In this document: piece by piece, positions 13,970-25,857 of the stretch
How the letters are laid out: every line of letters starts with the position of its first letter
Numbering within the stretch: the stretch's first letter is position 1
Assembly (NCBI RefSeq): GCF_964355755.1
Contig: NC_092670.1
Span: 29,191,795 to 29,255,794 of the forward strand
DNA: 64,000 bases
From: Antedon mediterranea
Taxonomy: Eukaryota > Echinodermata > Crinoidea > Comatulida > Antedonidae
Direction: 5' to 3'
The notes under the pieces: generated by a model
Told to the model about the DNA's origin: nothing
The model's database searches: none
What the model saw: only the letters and a program-made list of their open reading frames with translations
Position numbers and translations under genes: made by a program

Positions 13970-14600
13970 AAAAAAAACTTAAATTGTCTGTGTCAGACAA
14001 TGGTTTTTGGTGGGTATTGCTGAACCCTGCAAGGGCCGCAAACCCCCGCAAACCTAAAAAAAAACATAGCAAATCCCATCGAACCAACATAAAAGTGATT
14101 GAATCATGTAGTGTACAACCCACTGGGTATATCTATGTAAAAAAAATATTAAATTTCTACTGTTAACTACTTATTTTTGGAGTAAAACATCATTTTTTGG
14201 TCAAAAATGATTGCTGATTTTTAACCAAAAAATGGTGTTTTATCCCCAAAAAAGTAGTTAACAGTAAAAATTTAATAATTTATATATACCCAGTGGGTCG
14301 TATACTACATTATTCAATCACTTGTATGTTGTTTCGGTGGGGTTTGCTATGGTTTTTTGGAGGTTTGCGGGGTTTAGCAATAATTTTTGACCAAAAAATG
14401 ATGTTTTACCCCAAAAATAAGTTGTTAACAGTACAAATTAAATTTTTTTTTTACATTGATAGATATACCCAGTGGGTTGTACACTACATGATTCAATCAC
14501 TTTTATGTTGGTTCGGTGGGGTTTGCTATGTTTTTTTTGGAGGTTTGCGGGGGTTTGCGGGGTTTGCGGTGTTTAGCAATAAAATTAACCATTTCTTTTG
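13970..14600. repeat. Inverted repeat with an extra arm copy
   Basis: The segment 13985-14190 (gcaaacccccgcaaacc ... acccactgggtatatc ... tgttaactacttattttt) recurs in reverse orientation at about 14210-14395, and again in that orientation at about 14380-14590. The result is one left arm facing two tandem right arms. The outer ends carry short TTTGCGGGG repeats. Open frames within it (13911-14123 minus, 14293-14676 plus) are translations of the repeat. Confidence 0.8.
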
Positions 14601-14640
14601 TCTTTTTATTAAAACAAGTGAAATCATTTTTTGTTTGTGG

Positions 14641-14657
14641 GGCGGGGGGGGGGGGGA
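14641..14657. repeat. Poly(G) tract
   Basis: A run of G interrupted once by C. Similar homopolymer tracts occur at 21923-21940 (G) and 48331-48344 (C). Confidence 0.9.
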
Positions 14658-16639
14658 TTTTTTTTTCAGTGAATAATTTTATTAAAACTGGAAAATGGCC
14701 TATTTAAAGTCATCGCCAAACTCAAGTGTTGTCACACGCAAATTACATAGTCTATATCAAACTTCTCAAGAATTTACTGGATTTTTACTGTTTAATTGAC
14801 AGGGACACGATAATCACCCGAAAATTACTCGATATTATCAGACTCGAGGAAATATACAATTTACGATCCTCGCAGCATTAGTCATGTGATGCAGTTTCAA
14901 CCAATAACGTTCACGTATTTACATAGGCTATGATGTATAGTATTGTACAGACTTACTCATGTGAGATTTTGAATATTCTTGAACTTTCACACTCGGAATG
15001 TTAATTTAGTGAGTGTTTGCTATAGCTAATGAATGAATAACATCGATGTACAAGATCAGAATTTAATGAGAATGTGAAGAGACAAAATATGATTCTTAAA
15101 ATGCATTAATATGCAAAGTGATTTTAGTATTAGTAGCCTTCAGTAATTGGTAAATTATCCAAGTTTACAGTACACACTACCTTAATCATGCGGTTTTTGT
15201 ACTTTTGTTTAAAAAGGGTTACTCAGTCCCACTTGACTCATTCAAGAATCAAGATATTTATTGAAATTCTAGATGAACACACTTAATGTACAGTATTTCA
15301 TTATATTTAACTTTGTTGAACATTTCTTTAATTTATTTTCAAGCAATACCTTGATGAAGCAACATAATCCATTTCCCAACCATAGGAGAGAATGTACAGT
15401 ACATTCAGTAATTAACTCAAAAAGTAAACAAATTATTACAGGTACTTGAAAATAAAAACTAGATTTAAAAATGTACAGTATTCATTCAAAACCAGTAATT
15501 CAACTTTAATAATACACTGATAATAACATAGTATTCTTTATATTATAATCAAGAAACAAAATTGAAATTTGTTTCATTAAATTGCCTCGATACACATCAT
15601 GATATGTGTAGAACCATCCATTGAAATTTCTAGTTCAATTTCTGATAAAGTGATGCGAGAAACCAAAATGATCTTTATAGCCCAAATATTGATTTCCCTT
15701 TGTAAGAAAATGTCTAATTCCTTATTATAATGTTTCAGTCAATAAATATATACTTCTAGGAAAAAAGTCAGTGAGTCAAATATTTGCAAGTGATCCGTGA
15801 GATTATGTTTAATATTAAAAATTTTCTACTAGCATATTTTAACAATTTGAGGTAAACTGTATTGTTGTTAATTATGTTTTTCTGGATAATAAATAAATGA
15901 ATATGAATACTCAATAGTTTTAAGGTTTAATTTTCAAACGTTACAATGGTACTAAAGTTTTAAAAAATTGTATTAACTCCTTTATAGATTCAACTATGAT
16001 TATTGTTAATCAGTTATTTAATTAAAATCAAATGACATTATTTTGTGACAAATGTGTATAAATAAACAGGGGACACCTTTTGACAACGATCAAACAAAGT
16101 GTCTCCATACAAAATATCGTTAGGCCTATAGTTATGTACAAATTTAAAGTTAAAAATAATTAAATAATAATTAATTAATTTAAAAACCAAAAACTATAGA
16201 TTAAATTTTGTTAAACTGTTTTTCATCACAACTGCTATGTTTGAAAAAAAAATCCAAATTAATTATAATAATATCTTTTGATAATAATTAATAATTAATT
16301 TGTTATTTTGTGTTTTATAAATGTATTTTTACTTTTAAAAAAATACAAATATAAAGACTTATTATTGTTCATAAACTATTAAATTGTGATATAAAATGGA
16401 ATTGTTTTATGTGCATATTTTATGGGAAATTTTCAATATGCATATTATTACTAATGGTGATGAGTCAACCTTATAGTAACTTGACATGTGTACACTTGTA
16501 TTATAGTTTGCTAGTTTCATTGATGACAGTTAATACTATCACCAAGCAAACCTGAAGGTCACAGATACAGCACTAAAATTGTTCATTTATGATTACAAAT
16601 TTAGCTAATTTGAATAATTTACTGTATTATATGAATATC
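14658..16639. other. Unassigned
   Basis: No supported gene, tandem repeat or paired inverted repeat seen. AT-rich, with frequent TACAGTA words. Confidence 0.5.
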
Positions 16640-16765
16640 AAGTTTGTTTAGAAGCTCATTTGAGCTTCTATTTTGATATCCCTATTTTCATTTTTATTAT
16701 GTTTTTTTTTATAATATCCTATTGTAAAAATGTTGATGAATAAATTTGAATTGAATGAATTACAG
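16640..16765 (+). mobile_element. Possible 3' end of a non-LTR retroelement
   Basis: A hairpin with 9-bp perfect arms and a 2-nt loop (AGAAGCTCA / TGAGCTTCT, 16650-16669) lies inside weaker outer pairing (atatcaa/ttgatat). It is followed by T-rich sequence, an AATAAA at about 16740 and a ttgaattgaatga tail. A hairpin plus short tandem tail is typical of several LINE 3' ends. No coding sequence is attached, so the call is tentative. Confidence 0.3.
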
Positions 16766-17499
16766 TAGGTCAGATTAAAGAAGGTTGATTTTCAGATTAG
16801 CAGTAGAAAAATGGATGAGAAATGAGTGGTTTGCACAAAAGGTACAGATATGATAGGATACTGTACGAAGCTGATATCAATGTATTATCAACATCACTGT
16901 CCATGAGTAGTACTGTACTGTACTAAAGCACGCTTTTACAGGCAATACAATACCTTGTACATATTGTTATTTTAGTTCATTCATAAACAGTTGTAACTGT
17001 GCAGCATGGATGACTGGTGAAGGTCAAAACACAGACTAGGATAACATGCAAAATGCATTACACTAACAAGTAACAGTATACTTTTGATACAAGAATTGCT
17101 TTTTTTCTCTGCTAATATATTAATGAAATCAAGTCAAATAGTAAATTTGGTGAAAAACTAAAAATTGTTTAGTTTCATTAGTACCAAATTTTCATAATGT
17201 ATTTTGGGCATAGTCTCATGGATAAGCAGGAATTATAATAAACAGGCATTTATTTGGTGGCTGATTTGCTGTGTGTTGCCATCTATGCCTTTAATAAATT
17301 TATTTCAAGTTTGTGGATAAGAATACTACCCGCTGGATTACAGAAGTATAACACACAATCAAAAACACTGAATTTGGAAGTTTTTTGTCTCAATGGATTT
17401 CTGTTTCGGTGGTACAACAATAGTGGAGGAAGAGGCGGTGTTTGCAGCAGGTTGGTTCACGCACTGTACACTCATAAAAACCAATAAAAACGTTGGTGG
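16766..17499. other. Unassigned
   Basis: No supported gene. The 77-codon plus-strand frame at 17254-17487 has no recognisable domain. Confidence 0.45.
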
Positions 17500-17803
17500 C
17501 CGGAATTATAATAATAATACCACATTTATATAGTACCCTTTTCATGAGTAATCATGCTACAAGCATTATTACCTCGGTCATTTTTTGGATCAAACACGTA
17601 TGGAAACATTCTCCCAAAATTCAGCTAGTAATTTAATTCTAAACCGGGTACCCCTTTAGGCTTTAATACACTTGGGTGGGGAGAGCCAAATTTAAGTAAA
17701 GTGCCTTGCCTAAAGGATACAAGCAATGCGGCAAGAGTTGGATTCAAACCACAATCTCACGATCAGTAATCCAGCATCCAACACACTGCGCCACAGGCCC
17801 AAA
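17500..17803 (-). mobile_element. tRNA-derived SINE
   Basis: Read on the minus strand, the head carries an A-box-like TGGCGCAGTGTGTTGG (17780-17797) and a B-box-like GGTTTGAATCCAA (17738-17750), about 45 bp apart as in a tRNA. The body follows, and the element ends in a (TAATAA)-type tail seen on the plus strand at 17505-17520. This looks like an RNA polymerase III SINE rather than a working tRNA, because acceptor-stem pairing and a clear anticodon arm are not evident. Confidence 0.75.
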
Positions 17804-17939
17804 AACAAATTGACAGCATATGCATGTTTTTTCTAGAATAATTGTTGTTTTTTTATGCTAATGTGCTAATTTTAATTGAAACTTTGGTTATGATGCTAAA
17901 TTAATACTACCTAAAGACTAGAAACAAATGAAACAAAGG

Positions 17940-18600
17940 AAAAAATTAATTTAAGACATAACTTGCATACTGGAACATGGAATGTAAGAAGTATGACTGA
18001 TCCTAGCAAACTGCACATTCACCAGAGAGAATTATATAGATGCACAATTCCGATCTGTGGTTTATCAGAAGTCCGATGGATTGGGAAAGGTCATTTCAGA
18101 ACAGATAATGGATACACTGTGTACTTTTCTGGCTCAGATAGACTAAGGCGTAATGGAGTTGGTTTTATAATGTCAGGACAATCTGCAAAATCTGTTCTTG
18201 GATATAACCCAATCAGTGACAGAATTATATCCATTCGTCTTCAAGCAAAACCAGTCAATATCTCAATAATTCAAGTGTATGCTCCAACCTCTTTAGTAGA
18301 TGAGGAGATAATTAATTAATTTTACCAAGAACTCCAAGAAACTATTAATAAAAACCCCAAAGAGAGACATTGTTATTATTATGGGTGATTTTAATTCCAA
18401 AGTTGGAAGTAACCTGGAGAAGAATCATGCAATGGGAAGGTTTGGGCTTGGCCATGCTAACGAGAGAGGTGAAAAACTGATGGATTTCTGCATTGAGAAT
18501 GACCTGGTTTTAACAAATACATTATTTCAACAGCACCCATGACGACTATATACTTGGATATCACCAGATGGAAAATATCGAAATTCGTTGCAAACTAAAG
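17940..18600 (+). pseudogene. RTE/BovB-like LINE: apurinic endonuclease region (decayed)
   Basis: The first 118 codons (17963-18319) carry LINE endonuclease motifs: TWNVRSM near the start, GLSEVRWIGKGHF around residues 30-42 and a VGFI...QVYAPT segment. After a stop and frame change, the domain continues at about 18378 with the catalytic GDFN motif (MGDFNSKVG) and a SPDGKY motif near 18570. The usual following QIDYI region appears deleted. The full endonuclease would nick target DNA for target-primed reverse transcription; this copy is broken by frameshifts and stops. Confidence 0.85.
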
Positions 18601-18689
18601 ATAGTAAAACGAGACACTCTACTACGCAGATATGATGTTAAACAAATAAATGATCAATATCGAGCTGAAGTCTTAAAAAGGAAAAAACA

Positions 18690-19483
18690 TGGAAACCAAA
18701 TGAATTGTGGGAGTTGACAAAAAATGCAATCTCATTAGCAGCTCGGAAAAATTTACCAAAACTAAAGAAATGCAGAGCCGCTTGGATATCGGACAAGGTG
18801 GTTGCACTGGCAGATGAAAGGCGGCAAATAAAAGCAAATGGTTTACACAGTGGGAGAGACCGCAGTCAATATAAACATCTTTAGTAGAAGTATCCAACAT
18901 GTTACTAGACAAGATAAACAGACCTTTCTTGAAAGAAAATGCAGGGAGGTTGAATCGCATTTCGTTACCAATCATTCTAGAGACTTCTTCAAAGCTTTAA
19001 ACAAAATTACTTGCAAGAGGGCTGTAAAATTAAATGTTATTAAAGATAGGGACGGTACGATTCTAACTGAGAGTCACTAAATCAAGTATAGGTGGAAAGA
19101 ATATTGTCAAAGATTGTATGATAGTAAAGATGCAGATCAAGTTACAAAAGCAATTGATGTAGATTAACATGAACCAAATATACTAAGATCAGAAGTGGAA
19201 TTTGCAATAAAGAAAAAGGATGGGAAAACATCGGGATATGATGATATTCCAGCTGAGCTTCTTAAGGAGACAGGGGATGAAGGTATCTCTTTAATGCATA
19301 ATCTATGTAACTTGATATGGACCGATAAGAGCTGGCCAACTGACTGGGCTAGATCAATATTTATACCGCTACCCAAGAAAAGAGATACAAGAGAATGCAA
19401 AAAGAATAGGACTATTTCTCTGATATCACACACGAGTAAGATTATGCTGTACATAATTCGTCGTAAAATTCCTCAAGAACAAG
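18690..19483 (+). pseudogene. RTE/BovB-like LINE: linker and reverse transcriptase fingers (decayed)
   Basis: Consecutive open pieces (18838-19080, 19195-19503) encode a linker with HSRDFFKALNKIT and the early RT segment KKDGKTSGYDDIPAELLK, followed by PLPKKRD. These match the start of RTE-type reverse transcriptases. In-frame stops at 19080 and about 19165 show it is non-functional. The reading frame is cut at 19483 by a SINE and resumes at 19816 with no loss of coding sequence. Confidence 0.85.
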
Positions 19484-19809
19484 TTAGTTTATTTTTTAGT
19501 TAGTTTAGTTAGTTTATTTTTATTCTGGATGACCTCTTCAGTCAAAGACTGATCTCCCAGAGGGCCCAGTTTGTGATCAGTGGCTAGTACAACGGGGTAA
19601 TCCCCTACACGTCTCGAAAGATGTACTAGGTTCTTTAAAGTGCACACGAGCTAGTTGTGTACACTGGACCTACGGTTTATAGTCCTTATCCGAGAAGACT
19701 CGTTCTACTACCAGAACCATGGAGTGAGTGAGCCTCGAACCCTTGCCGATGTTATGGCTACGTAATACGGTTCCACTGTCTTGAACCGCTCGGCCACTCA
19801 CTCACTCTA
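19484..19809 (-). mobile_element. tRNA-Ser/Leu-type SINE inserted in the RTE LINE
   Basis: On the minus strand the head reads GTGAGTGGCCGAGCGGTTC (A box, about 19784-19802), with B box GGGTTCGAGGCT at 19731-19742. The spacing between boxes suits a class II (Ser/Leu) tRNA with a long variable arm. The body runs left to a tail of ACTAA/TAAA repeats at 19484-19515. AACAAG flanks the insertion at 19478-19483 and 19810-19815. Removing the insert rejoins the RT frame as PQEQAGFVEGRG, so the boundaries are secure. A related body fragment lies at about 26905-27055. Confidence 0.9.
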
Positions 19810-19815
19810 AACAAG

Positions 19816-20570
19816 CAGGTTTTGTAGAAGGAAGAGGTACAAGAGACCAAATAGCAAATATTAGAAATATAATGGAAAGAGCTATTGAATTTAACCTTCC
19901 GCTATATATGTGCTTTATTGACTATTCAAAAGCTTTTGATACTGTGCAGCATCAAAGACTCTGGAATATTTTAATAGCAATGGGCTTTCCAAGGCATGTA
20001 GTAGAACTCCTCAGGACATTATATGATAACCAGGAAGCTGCTGTGAGGACTGTATGCGGTGAGACAAGGTTGCATACTGTCTCCGCGCTTGTTTAATGTC
20101 TATGCAGAATATATTATGAGATTAGCTATAGAAAACTGCAATAGCGGAATATCTATTGGTGGCAGAACTATAAATAATATCAGGTATGCTGATACTACTT
20201 TAATAACAGATAATGCACAGGAAATGGAAGGTCTGGTTGAAAAAGTAAGAAGGGAGAGTGAAAAGTTTGGCTATTTTCTAAATGTAAGCAAGAAAAAGGT
20301 GATGATCATTAACCCACAAGAGGAGAACCCTATCATTCATGCAGGAAACCAAGTAATTGAAGTTATCAACTACTTTAACTTCCTTGGTTCGATGATTTCA
20401 AACCATGGTGGATGTTCCATTGAGATCAAACATCGTCTGGCAATGGCAAAATCATCAATGTGTTTAATGCACAAGATATGGAAAGACAGAAGCATCAGCA
20501 AGGCAACAAAAATTAGATTAATTAATCGGAGCTCTAGTTTTTCCAATTGCAACATACGCATGTGAAACAT
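19816..20570 (+). pseudogene. RTE/BovB-like LINE: reverse transcriptase core (decayed)
   Basis: Two overlapping frames carry RT motifs in order: AGFVEGRGTRDQIANIR, FIDYSKAFDTVQH (first catalytic Asp), RQGCILSPRLFNVYAEYIM, then IRYADTTLI where YADD is expected. The second Asp of YADD is Thr, so this copy cannot be catalytic even apart from the frameshift near 20070. A conserved-type LNVSKKKVMI follows. The closest family by motif is RTE/BovB. Confidence 0.9.
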
Positions 20571-20985
20571 GGGTAATTAATGCTGCAGATCAAAAACGAA
20601 TTGAAGCTTTTGAGATGTGGTGCTGGAGAAAGCTTCTAGGTTTCCATGGACTGCCAGAAGAACTAATGAAAGTGTAAGGCACGAAATAGGCAAGAAAGGC
20701 ACATTAATCGGATCTATTATCAAACAAAAACTACAATATTTTGGACATATTGCCAGACGGGATGGAGATAGTATGGAGAAAATGATTATGTTTGGGAAAG
20801 TTGAGGGGAAACGAAATAGAGGAAGACAGAGACTCAGATGGATTGATGGTATAAGTGGTGCTGCTAACCGACCAATAATCAGTTGCTACAATGAAGCTCA
20901 AAATCAGCAAGAATGGAGAGACCTCATCAGAATGGTCACGAGTACTCAGATATGAGTAGAACGATGAGTCAGTCAAAAACTAGAT
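20545..20985 (+). pseudogene. RTE/BovB-like LINE: C-terminal region
   Basis: Frame 20617-20955 encodes PWTARRTNESVRHEIGK, KLQYFGHIARRDGDSMEK and GKRNRGRQRLRWIDGI, the conserved tail of RTE/BovB proteins. The frame shifts relative to the RT core at about 20560. The stop is at 20953-20955 and no long poly(A) follows, as expected for RTE elements. Confidence 0.85.
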
Positions 20986-21578
20986 ATACAGTAATATCAA
21001 TCGTGTTCCTAAGTTTACTGTAAATACGGTGAATTTATTTTTCATTTATTTTTTACTGTAAAGTGTAAGTGTCAACTTTATTTTTTATTTTTATTTTTAC
21101 ACTGAATGTGTTTTACTATATAGTATAATATAAAGTATTTGTATCATTTTTTAAAAATGTTATGTTGTGTCCTGTTCAAGTACAGTAAATACTTTTTATA
21201 CTTTTTCCAGAGGTAAAATCCTTGTGAGAAATCTGAGTATTATTATAATATAACTTTGTGAATGAATTAAAATCTTATATTGATTAACCTTTTAACCTTT
21301 GTCAATGGAGCAAGTGCTTTGAGCTATTTAGCTTTGCATGTGGAGTACTATATCATAGTATTATTGATGATAATAAATGCTAAATAGGTTTAGCCACACA
21401 GAGACCCAGACCTAAATATATCTTATATTTTTCCATTGGTTGACAATAAACAGGATACATAAATAGTCAAAAGAAAAAAAAAGTGTTATTTTCATAAGAA
21501 CTGTAAATATTGTGTTTTCAAAATATAAAAGTACTATTGTATGCAGACAAGCTTTAGAACAGTGAGGTGCTTCCATTA
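20986..21578. other. Unassigned
   Basis: AT-rich; no supported feature. It may include 3' sequence of the preceding LINE. Confidence 0.4.
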
Positions 21579-23171
21579 CATTGGGCCTGTTTCTGCTGCA
21601 TAAAAAATAACCGGTGAATAAATTAACTCCATTTTCTTGGCAGCAGAAACAGGACAAATTTGTGGTAACCGGTTAAAAGGCAGCGCAAAATTACCGGTTA
21701 AAAACACCAATGTAAATCGGTGTTAGAACGCCGTTTAACCGGTTATTGCTGAGCAATTCTTAGCTGCAACATGAAATAACGGTTATTTGATTGACAGTTG
21801 TGACCCCGGGTCAGATACCGTCGCGTACGATGTGTGTTTTCCTCGTGGTTTTGACAGTCGAACGAAGAAGTGAACATGTATGTGAATGAATGAAATCACA
21901 AGATATGTTATTCAGTTGTGGGTGGGGGGGGGGGGGGGGAAGAGAAAGTATGGGGAAGGATGGCAGGCAATAGAAAAGATTCACAGATAAATAAATAAGA
22001 GCATTTTTGCGAAAGTAAAAAAGGAATTCGGGGTGGAGTTCCGGAGACTACCCAAGCTAAACAATTTGAGGCGTTAATACACGCTCGCGAAGGGTATGGT
22101 CCTATGAACACCAAAACGGAAACAAAAGGGACTCAGAATGTTGCAAATACCTACCAAATGAGAATAGATAATGGTTAAATAATTCTGAAAACCCAAATTT
22201 TATAGCAAAAATCATCCAAATTTATGTTATAAACGATGAATTTAGCAACAAAAACTGAATCCAAACGAGCGTATTTATGGCACGCCCTTAGTGCCTTTAA
22301 TAGGAGAACAATGAACAATCTTACTTTGATCGTTTTTTTTTTTTTTTTATCTTTTGTGGTAGCCACCACCTTTATTCATCATTCATTCTTTCATAAATAT
22401 ATTACAATTGTTGTATACTCTCATTTCATATAATATATAATACATTTCCGTTTCCTCAGTAGTTTTACTTTTTTTTCCTATTAACACATGTTATTTTCAA
22501 CATCCTACTTAACATCTAATATTCAATTAACAATGTTTGTTTTTTCTTCTGATTAGAACAATCAGTTGTATTCATTTCGTAACCTATTCTTATATAATTT
22601 CTACTAGTACTGATTTCTTTTTTTGTGTACATATAATCTATTCTAACCCTTTCCCATTCTCTTAGCATTTTTTTTTTCATTTTTTTTTTAGATATTTACA
22701 ATCATAGTATACTATTACCGTTGCATTTGTTTCGATCAAACATATATTTAATTAACAATGCATATTCTCTCTTTTAACTGTAAATTACTACTTACTAGCT
22801 ATTTAAACTAACAAAATATTAACATTGCTTTTTATTTTGAATAACAAAATATTTTCATTTAACATTGCTTTTTTTTAAAATTAAATCCACTTTTCAACAG
22901 AGTTTCTTTTGCCTTATTGTTACATAAAATTTACTTGAAACCTAGCGAATGTTGCATGAAATAGTTAGTGAGTCAAAGATATATGATAAAAACCATAAAA
23001 TATTTAACTACATAAAATGTCGTGTATTATGTTCCCAATCTTAGTACAAATTTTGCACATTCCTTGTGATTAGTTCATTATGAAAGACATTAATAAGATT
23101 GTTTTTATGGTTACTGTGTTTAAATTTACATATTGAGAATTTAGCAATAAAAATAATTTTATTCATATTAT

Positions 23172-24020
23172 TTACAATTCATTCTTTGTGCGTAAAATCC
23201 AAACATGTTCTAACTCTATATTTATCATTATATTTCGTCTCAGTTCATCCCATAAACAGGAGACTCTGGGACACAGATATAAATAATGTTCTATATTATC
23301 TATCAATTGTGCATTACAGAAGTTACAAAACTGATCTTCAATTATTCCCATTTTTTTCAGTAAAATGTTTGTTGGGTAACAATTATTCAGGATTTTCCAG
23401 TTTGTGGAGAATACTCTAGGGTATTGGGAGACTATGCATAGATTGTTCCAAATATCATCCCAATTAAATTCATAAAATTTGAAATGATGTTGCCAGTACA
23501 CTTGACTGCTTGGTGGTTTGAAATATTTATGTATAAGTTCATACCTTATTAATAGATTTGTTAGTGACTCTATTGTTATAAACTGATTCTTTGTGTAAAA
23601 TCCAGGGGAATTTAGTACTTGGTCACAATTTTCGTTATAGTTACCATAAATCCACTCCTTTGGAATTGCCTTAAAAAGCATAAAGTATTCTATGGTGAAG
23701 GATTCTTTTCTTTGCACCACTTCTTTAACTTGTGAAAAAGACTTTAATGTTGCATCTTTATTAAAAAGATCTTTGATATAAACGATCCCGTTCTCTATCC
23801 ATTTTTTAAAATACAGTTGCCTATTTTCATATGTAATGCAAGAATTGCACCAAATAATCTCGTTTGCTGGCATACCCACTTCAATTGTATTCTTGGGAGT
23901 TTTAAGTTCATACCAACATAACAACCACAATAACATAAAATTCTTTCCTTTGCGTCTGTAAAGTTGTATAAAGTTGTGATGCAGAGGAATTAAAATAGAG
24001 AGACGATATATTCGGTGCAA
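23172..24020 (-). pseudogene. L1/Tx1-like LINE C-terminal domain with cysteine motif
   Basis: A 282-codon frame ends in a cysteine/histidine cluster, FCNFCNAQLIDNIEHYLYLC followed by P and CLWDEL. It resembles the CxxC...H...C domain at the C-terminus of many L1/Tx1-clade ORF2 proteins. It continues the LINE reading frame after the frameshift at about 23950. Nucleic-acid binding is expected from the family. Confidence 0.8.
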
Positions 24021-24534
24021 TACCTGATAAAATTGACAGTGGTATATTTTTCCATGCTGCTATTTCATTGTTAAAAATTCTTTTGATCCAATTGATTTTA
24101 AAGGTAGTTATTATAGTAGGTACATGGACCATATCTAGACCTCCATGTATTTTGTTTCCAATAACCGTAGTCCGTTTAACTTTTTCCTTTTTGCCTCCCC
24201 ATAAAAATGTATATAGTATTGTTTCTATAGCTTTATTAACCCATTGAGGTACATCGAGGACCATAATTGGAAATAAAATTTGGGATATCAGCAGTGATTT
24301 AATAATTACCACTTTACCTTTCAACGACAGATATCTTTTTTCCCATAGGTAGGTAATGTTTTGTAGTTTTTCTATTTGTTTCGTCCAATTTTCCTCGATA
24401 TTTTCAGCCGGTATTGTGTTAGAAAATATAATGTCTATAAGTGCTTTTGCTTTTCCGTCATTTTTCCAATTAATGTCTTCGACGTTTTCCTTTTTTTTTA
24501 CGTTACTACCACAGGCCTTCTGTTTTATTTTTAT
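23908..24534 (-). pseudogene. L1/Tx1-like reverse transcriptase, thumb region
   Basis: The frame after the YADD box includes LHLNKNKTEACG, then EKRYLSLKGKVVIIKSLLIS and FLWGGKKEKVKR...GGLDMVHVP, the conserved post-catalytic segment of L1/Tx1 RTs. The open piece 23908-24324 is followed by a frameshift into 23172-24020. Confidence 0.85.
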
Positions 24535-24999
24535 TTAGATGCAAGCTTGACAAATTGGAAAATTCTTTAATGATTTTAAAAACATTTGAGATGGAAGCAT
24601 TATCACCAAGAAATAATGTGTTGTCATCAGCATACTGTAGCTAGTAATTTTGATTTCGTTAATTGGATAATTTGTATTAGGCAATTTGATACCATTTACA
24701 TCTTTACTCATTTTAATTTTGAGAGCGAAGATTTCTGTCGCAATGTTAAAAAGGTAAGGACTCAATGGGCAACCTTGTCTAACCCCAGATTTAAGTTCGA
24801 AGAATTCAGATAACCACCCGTTGTGGTTTATACAACTCTTTGTGCCTTTAAGTAGCGTTGCTACCAACGAAATAAATGATGGACCAAATTTAAATTTGTG
24901 TAGTGCTTTTAAGATAAAATTTCTATCAATGGTGTCGAAAGCTTTACTGAAATCTAAGAAAATGGCTGCACCAGGAATATTTTGTTTTTGTGCCTGCCG
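24535..24999 (-). pseudogene. L1/Tx1-like reverse transcriptase, N-terminal part
   Basis: From the truncation point the frame reads AAIFLDFSKAFDTID (first catalytic Asp), then GWLSEFFELKSGVRQG and CPLSPYLFNIATEIF. Near 24645 one frame ends and YADD continues in another (YADDNTLFLGDN), so the catalytic box is present but frameshifted by about one base. This is typical of a recently dead LINE copy. Confidence 0.9.
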
Positions 25000-25857
25000 T
25001 TGATCGTTTTACATAATATAATTTTTTAGAAAAACATCACATCGACCGAAAACAAAGGTAATCAGAGCCTTTGATGATATGTTAAATATGATTTTATTAA
25101 GCATAGAAATGTGTTATTATTTATGTTAGTACATAAATATACGAAATAATGTTCAATACTCATTATTTTATTAAAGGCACTATGTGCGTGCGATATTCTA
25201 TGACTTGGATACTCTCGTTTGATTTAAGTTTTTGTGGCTAAACTCATCGTTTTTAACATAAATTCGGACGATTTTTGCTATAAAAGTTGGGTTTTCATAA
25301 TTAATTAACAATTATCTACTCTCATTTGGTAAGTATTGCAACATTCTGAGTCTCGTTTTTGTTTCCGTTTGGTGTTTTGTAGGACCGCGCTCGCGAAAGA
25401 CAACAGTTGTTCACGTGGGAAGGGCCGTATCATCGCCTTTGTTGAGGAATTAGGCTAGATAAAAATTATCCTAGGCGATTGGGCGCTGCACGACCCTCCC
25501 CACGTTATTGAAGGCGCCATGAGAATTAATTTTATTAGCAATAGTAAAGTAGGCTTTACAAAAAACAAAACTTGTAGACCTATAGACAACATTTTATTAT
25601 TTTAACATGTTTGAGATGTTTGGCAATATACACACGTGTGTACTGACGACGTCGATGTAAACAAACAGCCAACTTACTACTTCCGTCTGAGTGTATTGCA
25701 TTTTGGTTTTGCTCGACGACCACCCATAGATTTAACCAGTTATTTCGGAGCACAAATTGAGCAGAAACGCGGTCTTGTTATTGTTAATGTTATCTATTTT
25801 TAATCTATTTTAAAATAACCGGTTAAATTGCGTTATGCAGCAGAAACAGACCCATTG

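Larger units (their letters stand above)
22337..24999 (-). mobile_element. 5'-truncated L1/Tx1-like LINE
   Basis: The insert is bounded by an 11-bp duplication TTGATCGTTTT at 22326-22336 and 25000-25010. A T-run at its left end is the poly(A) tail on the minus strand. Coding enters at the right edge inside the reverse transcriptase, so the 5' portion (ORF1, endonuclease) is missing by truncation. The remaining coding spans about 24999-23172 and the rest is AT-rich 3' untranslated sequence. Confidence 0.9.
21584..25852. mobile_element. Long-inverted-repeat DNA element, split by a LINE
   Basis: The ends are GGCCTGTTTCTGCTGCATAA (21584) and its inverted counterpart ending gcagcagaaacagacc (25852), flanked by the 5-bp duplication CATTG (21579-21583, 25853-25857). 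The two halves are inverted copies over several hundred bp: acgatgaatttagcaac at about 22233 pairs with gctaaactcatcg at about 25240, and the ccaaaacggaaac region near 22111 pairs with gtttccgtttgg near 25362. Subterminal AACCGGTTA words repeat at both ends. Without the LINE the element is about 1.6 kb and has no ORF. Superfamily not resolved; a 5-bp duplication fits some hAT-like or Transib groups. Confidence 0.8.

Noticed and set aside
13966-14676. Several 60-127-codon frames on both strands
   Set aside because: They are translations of an inverted repeat with G-rich tandem repeats; no domain and no splice support.
17726-17800. Functional tRNA gene
   Set aside because: A and B boxes are present, but no convincing acceptor or anticodon stem; it is joined to a SINE body and tail.
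19728-19803. Functional tRNA-Ser/Leu gene
   Set aside because: Part of a SINE with body, tail and target duplication inside a LINE ORF.
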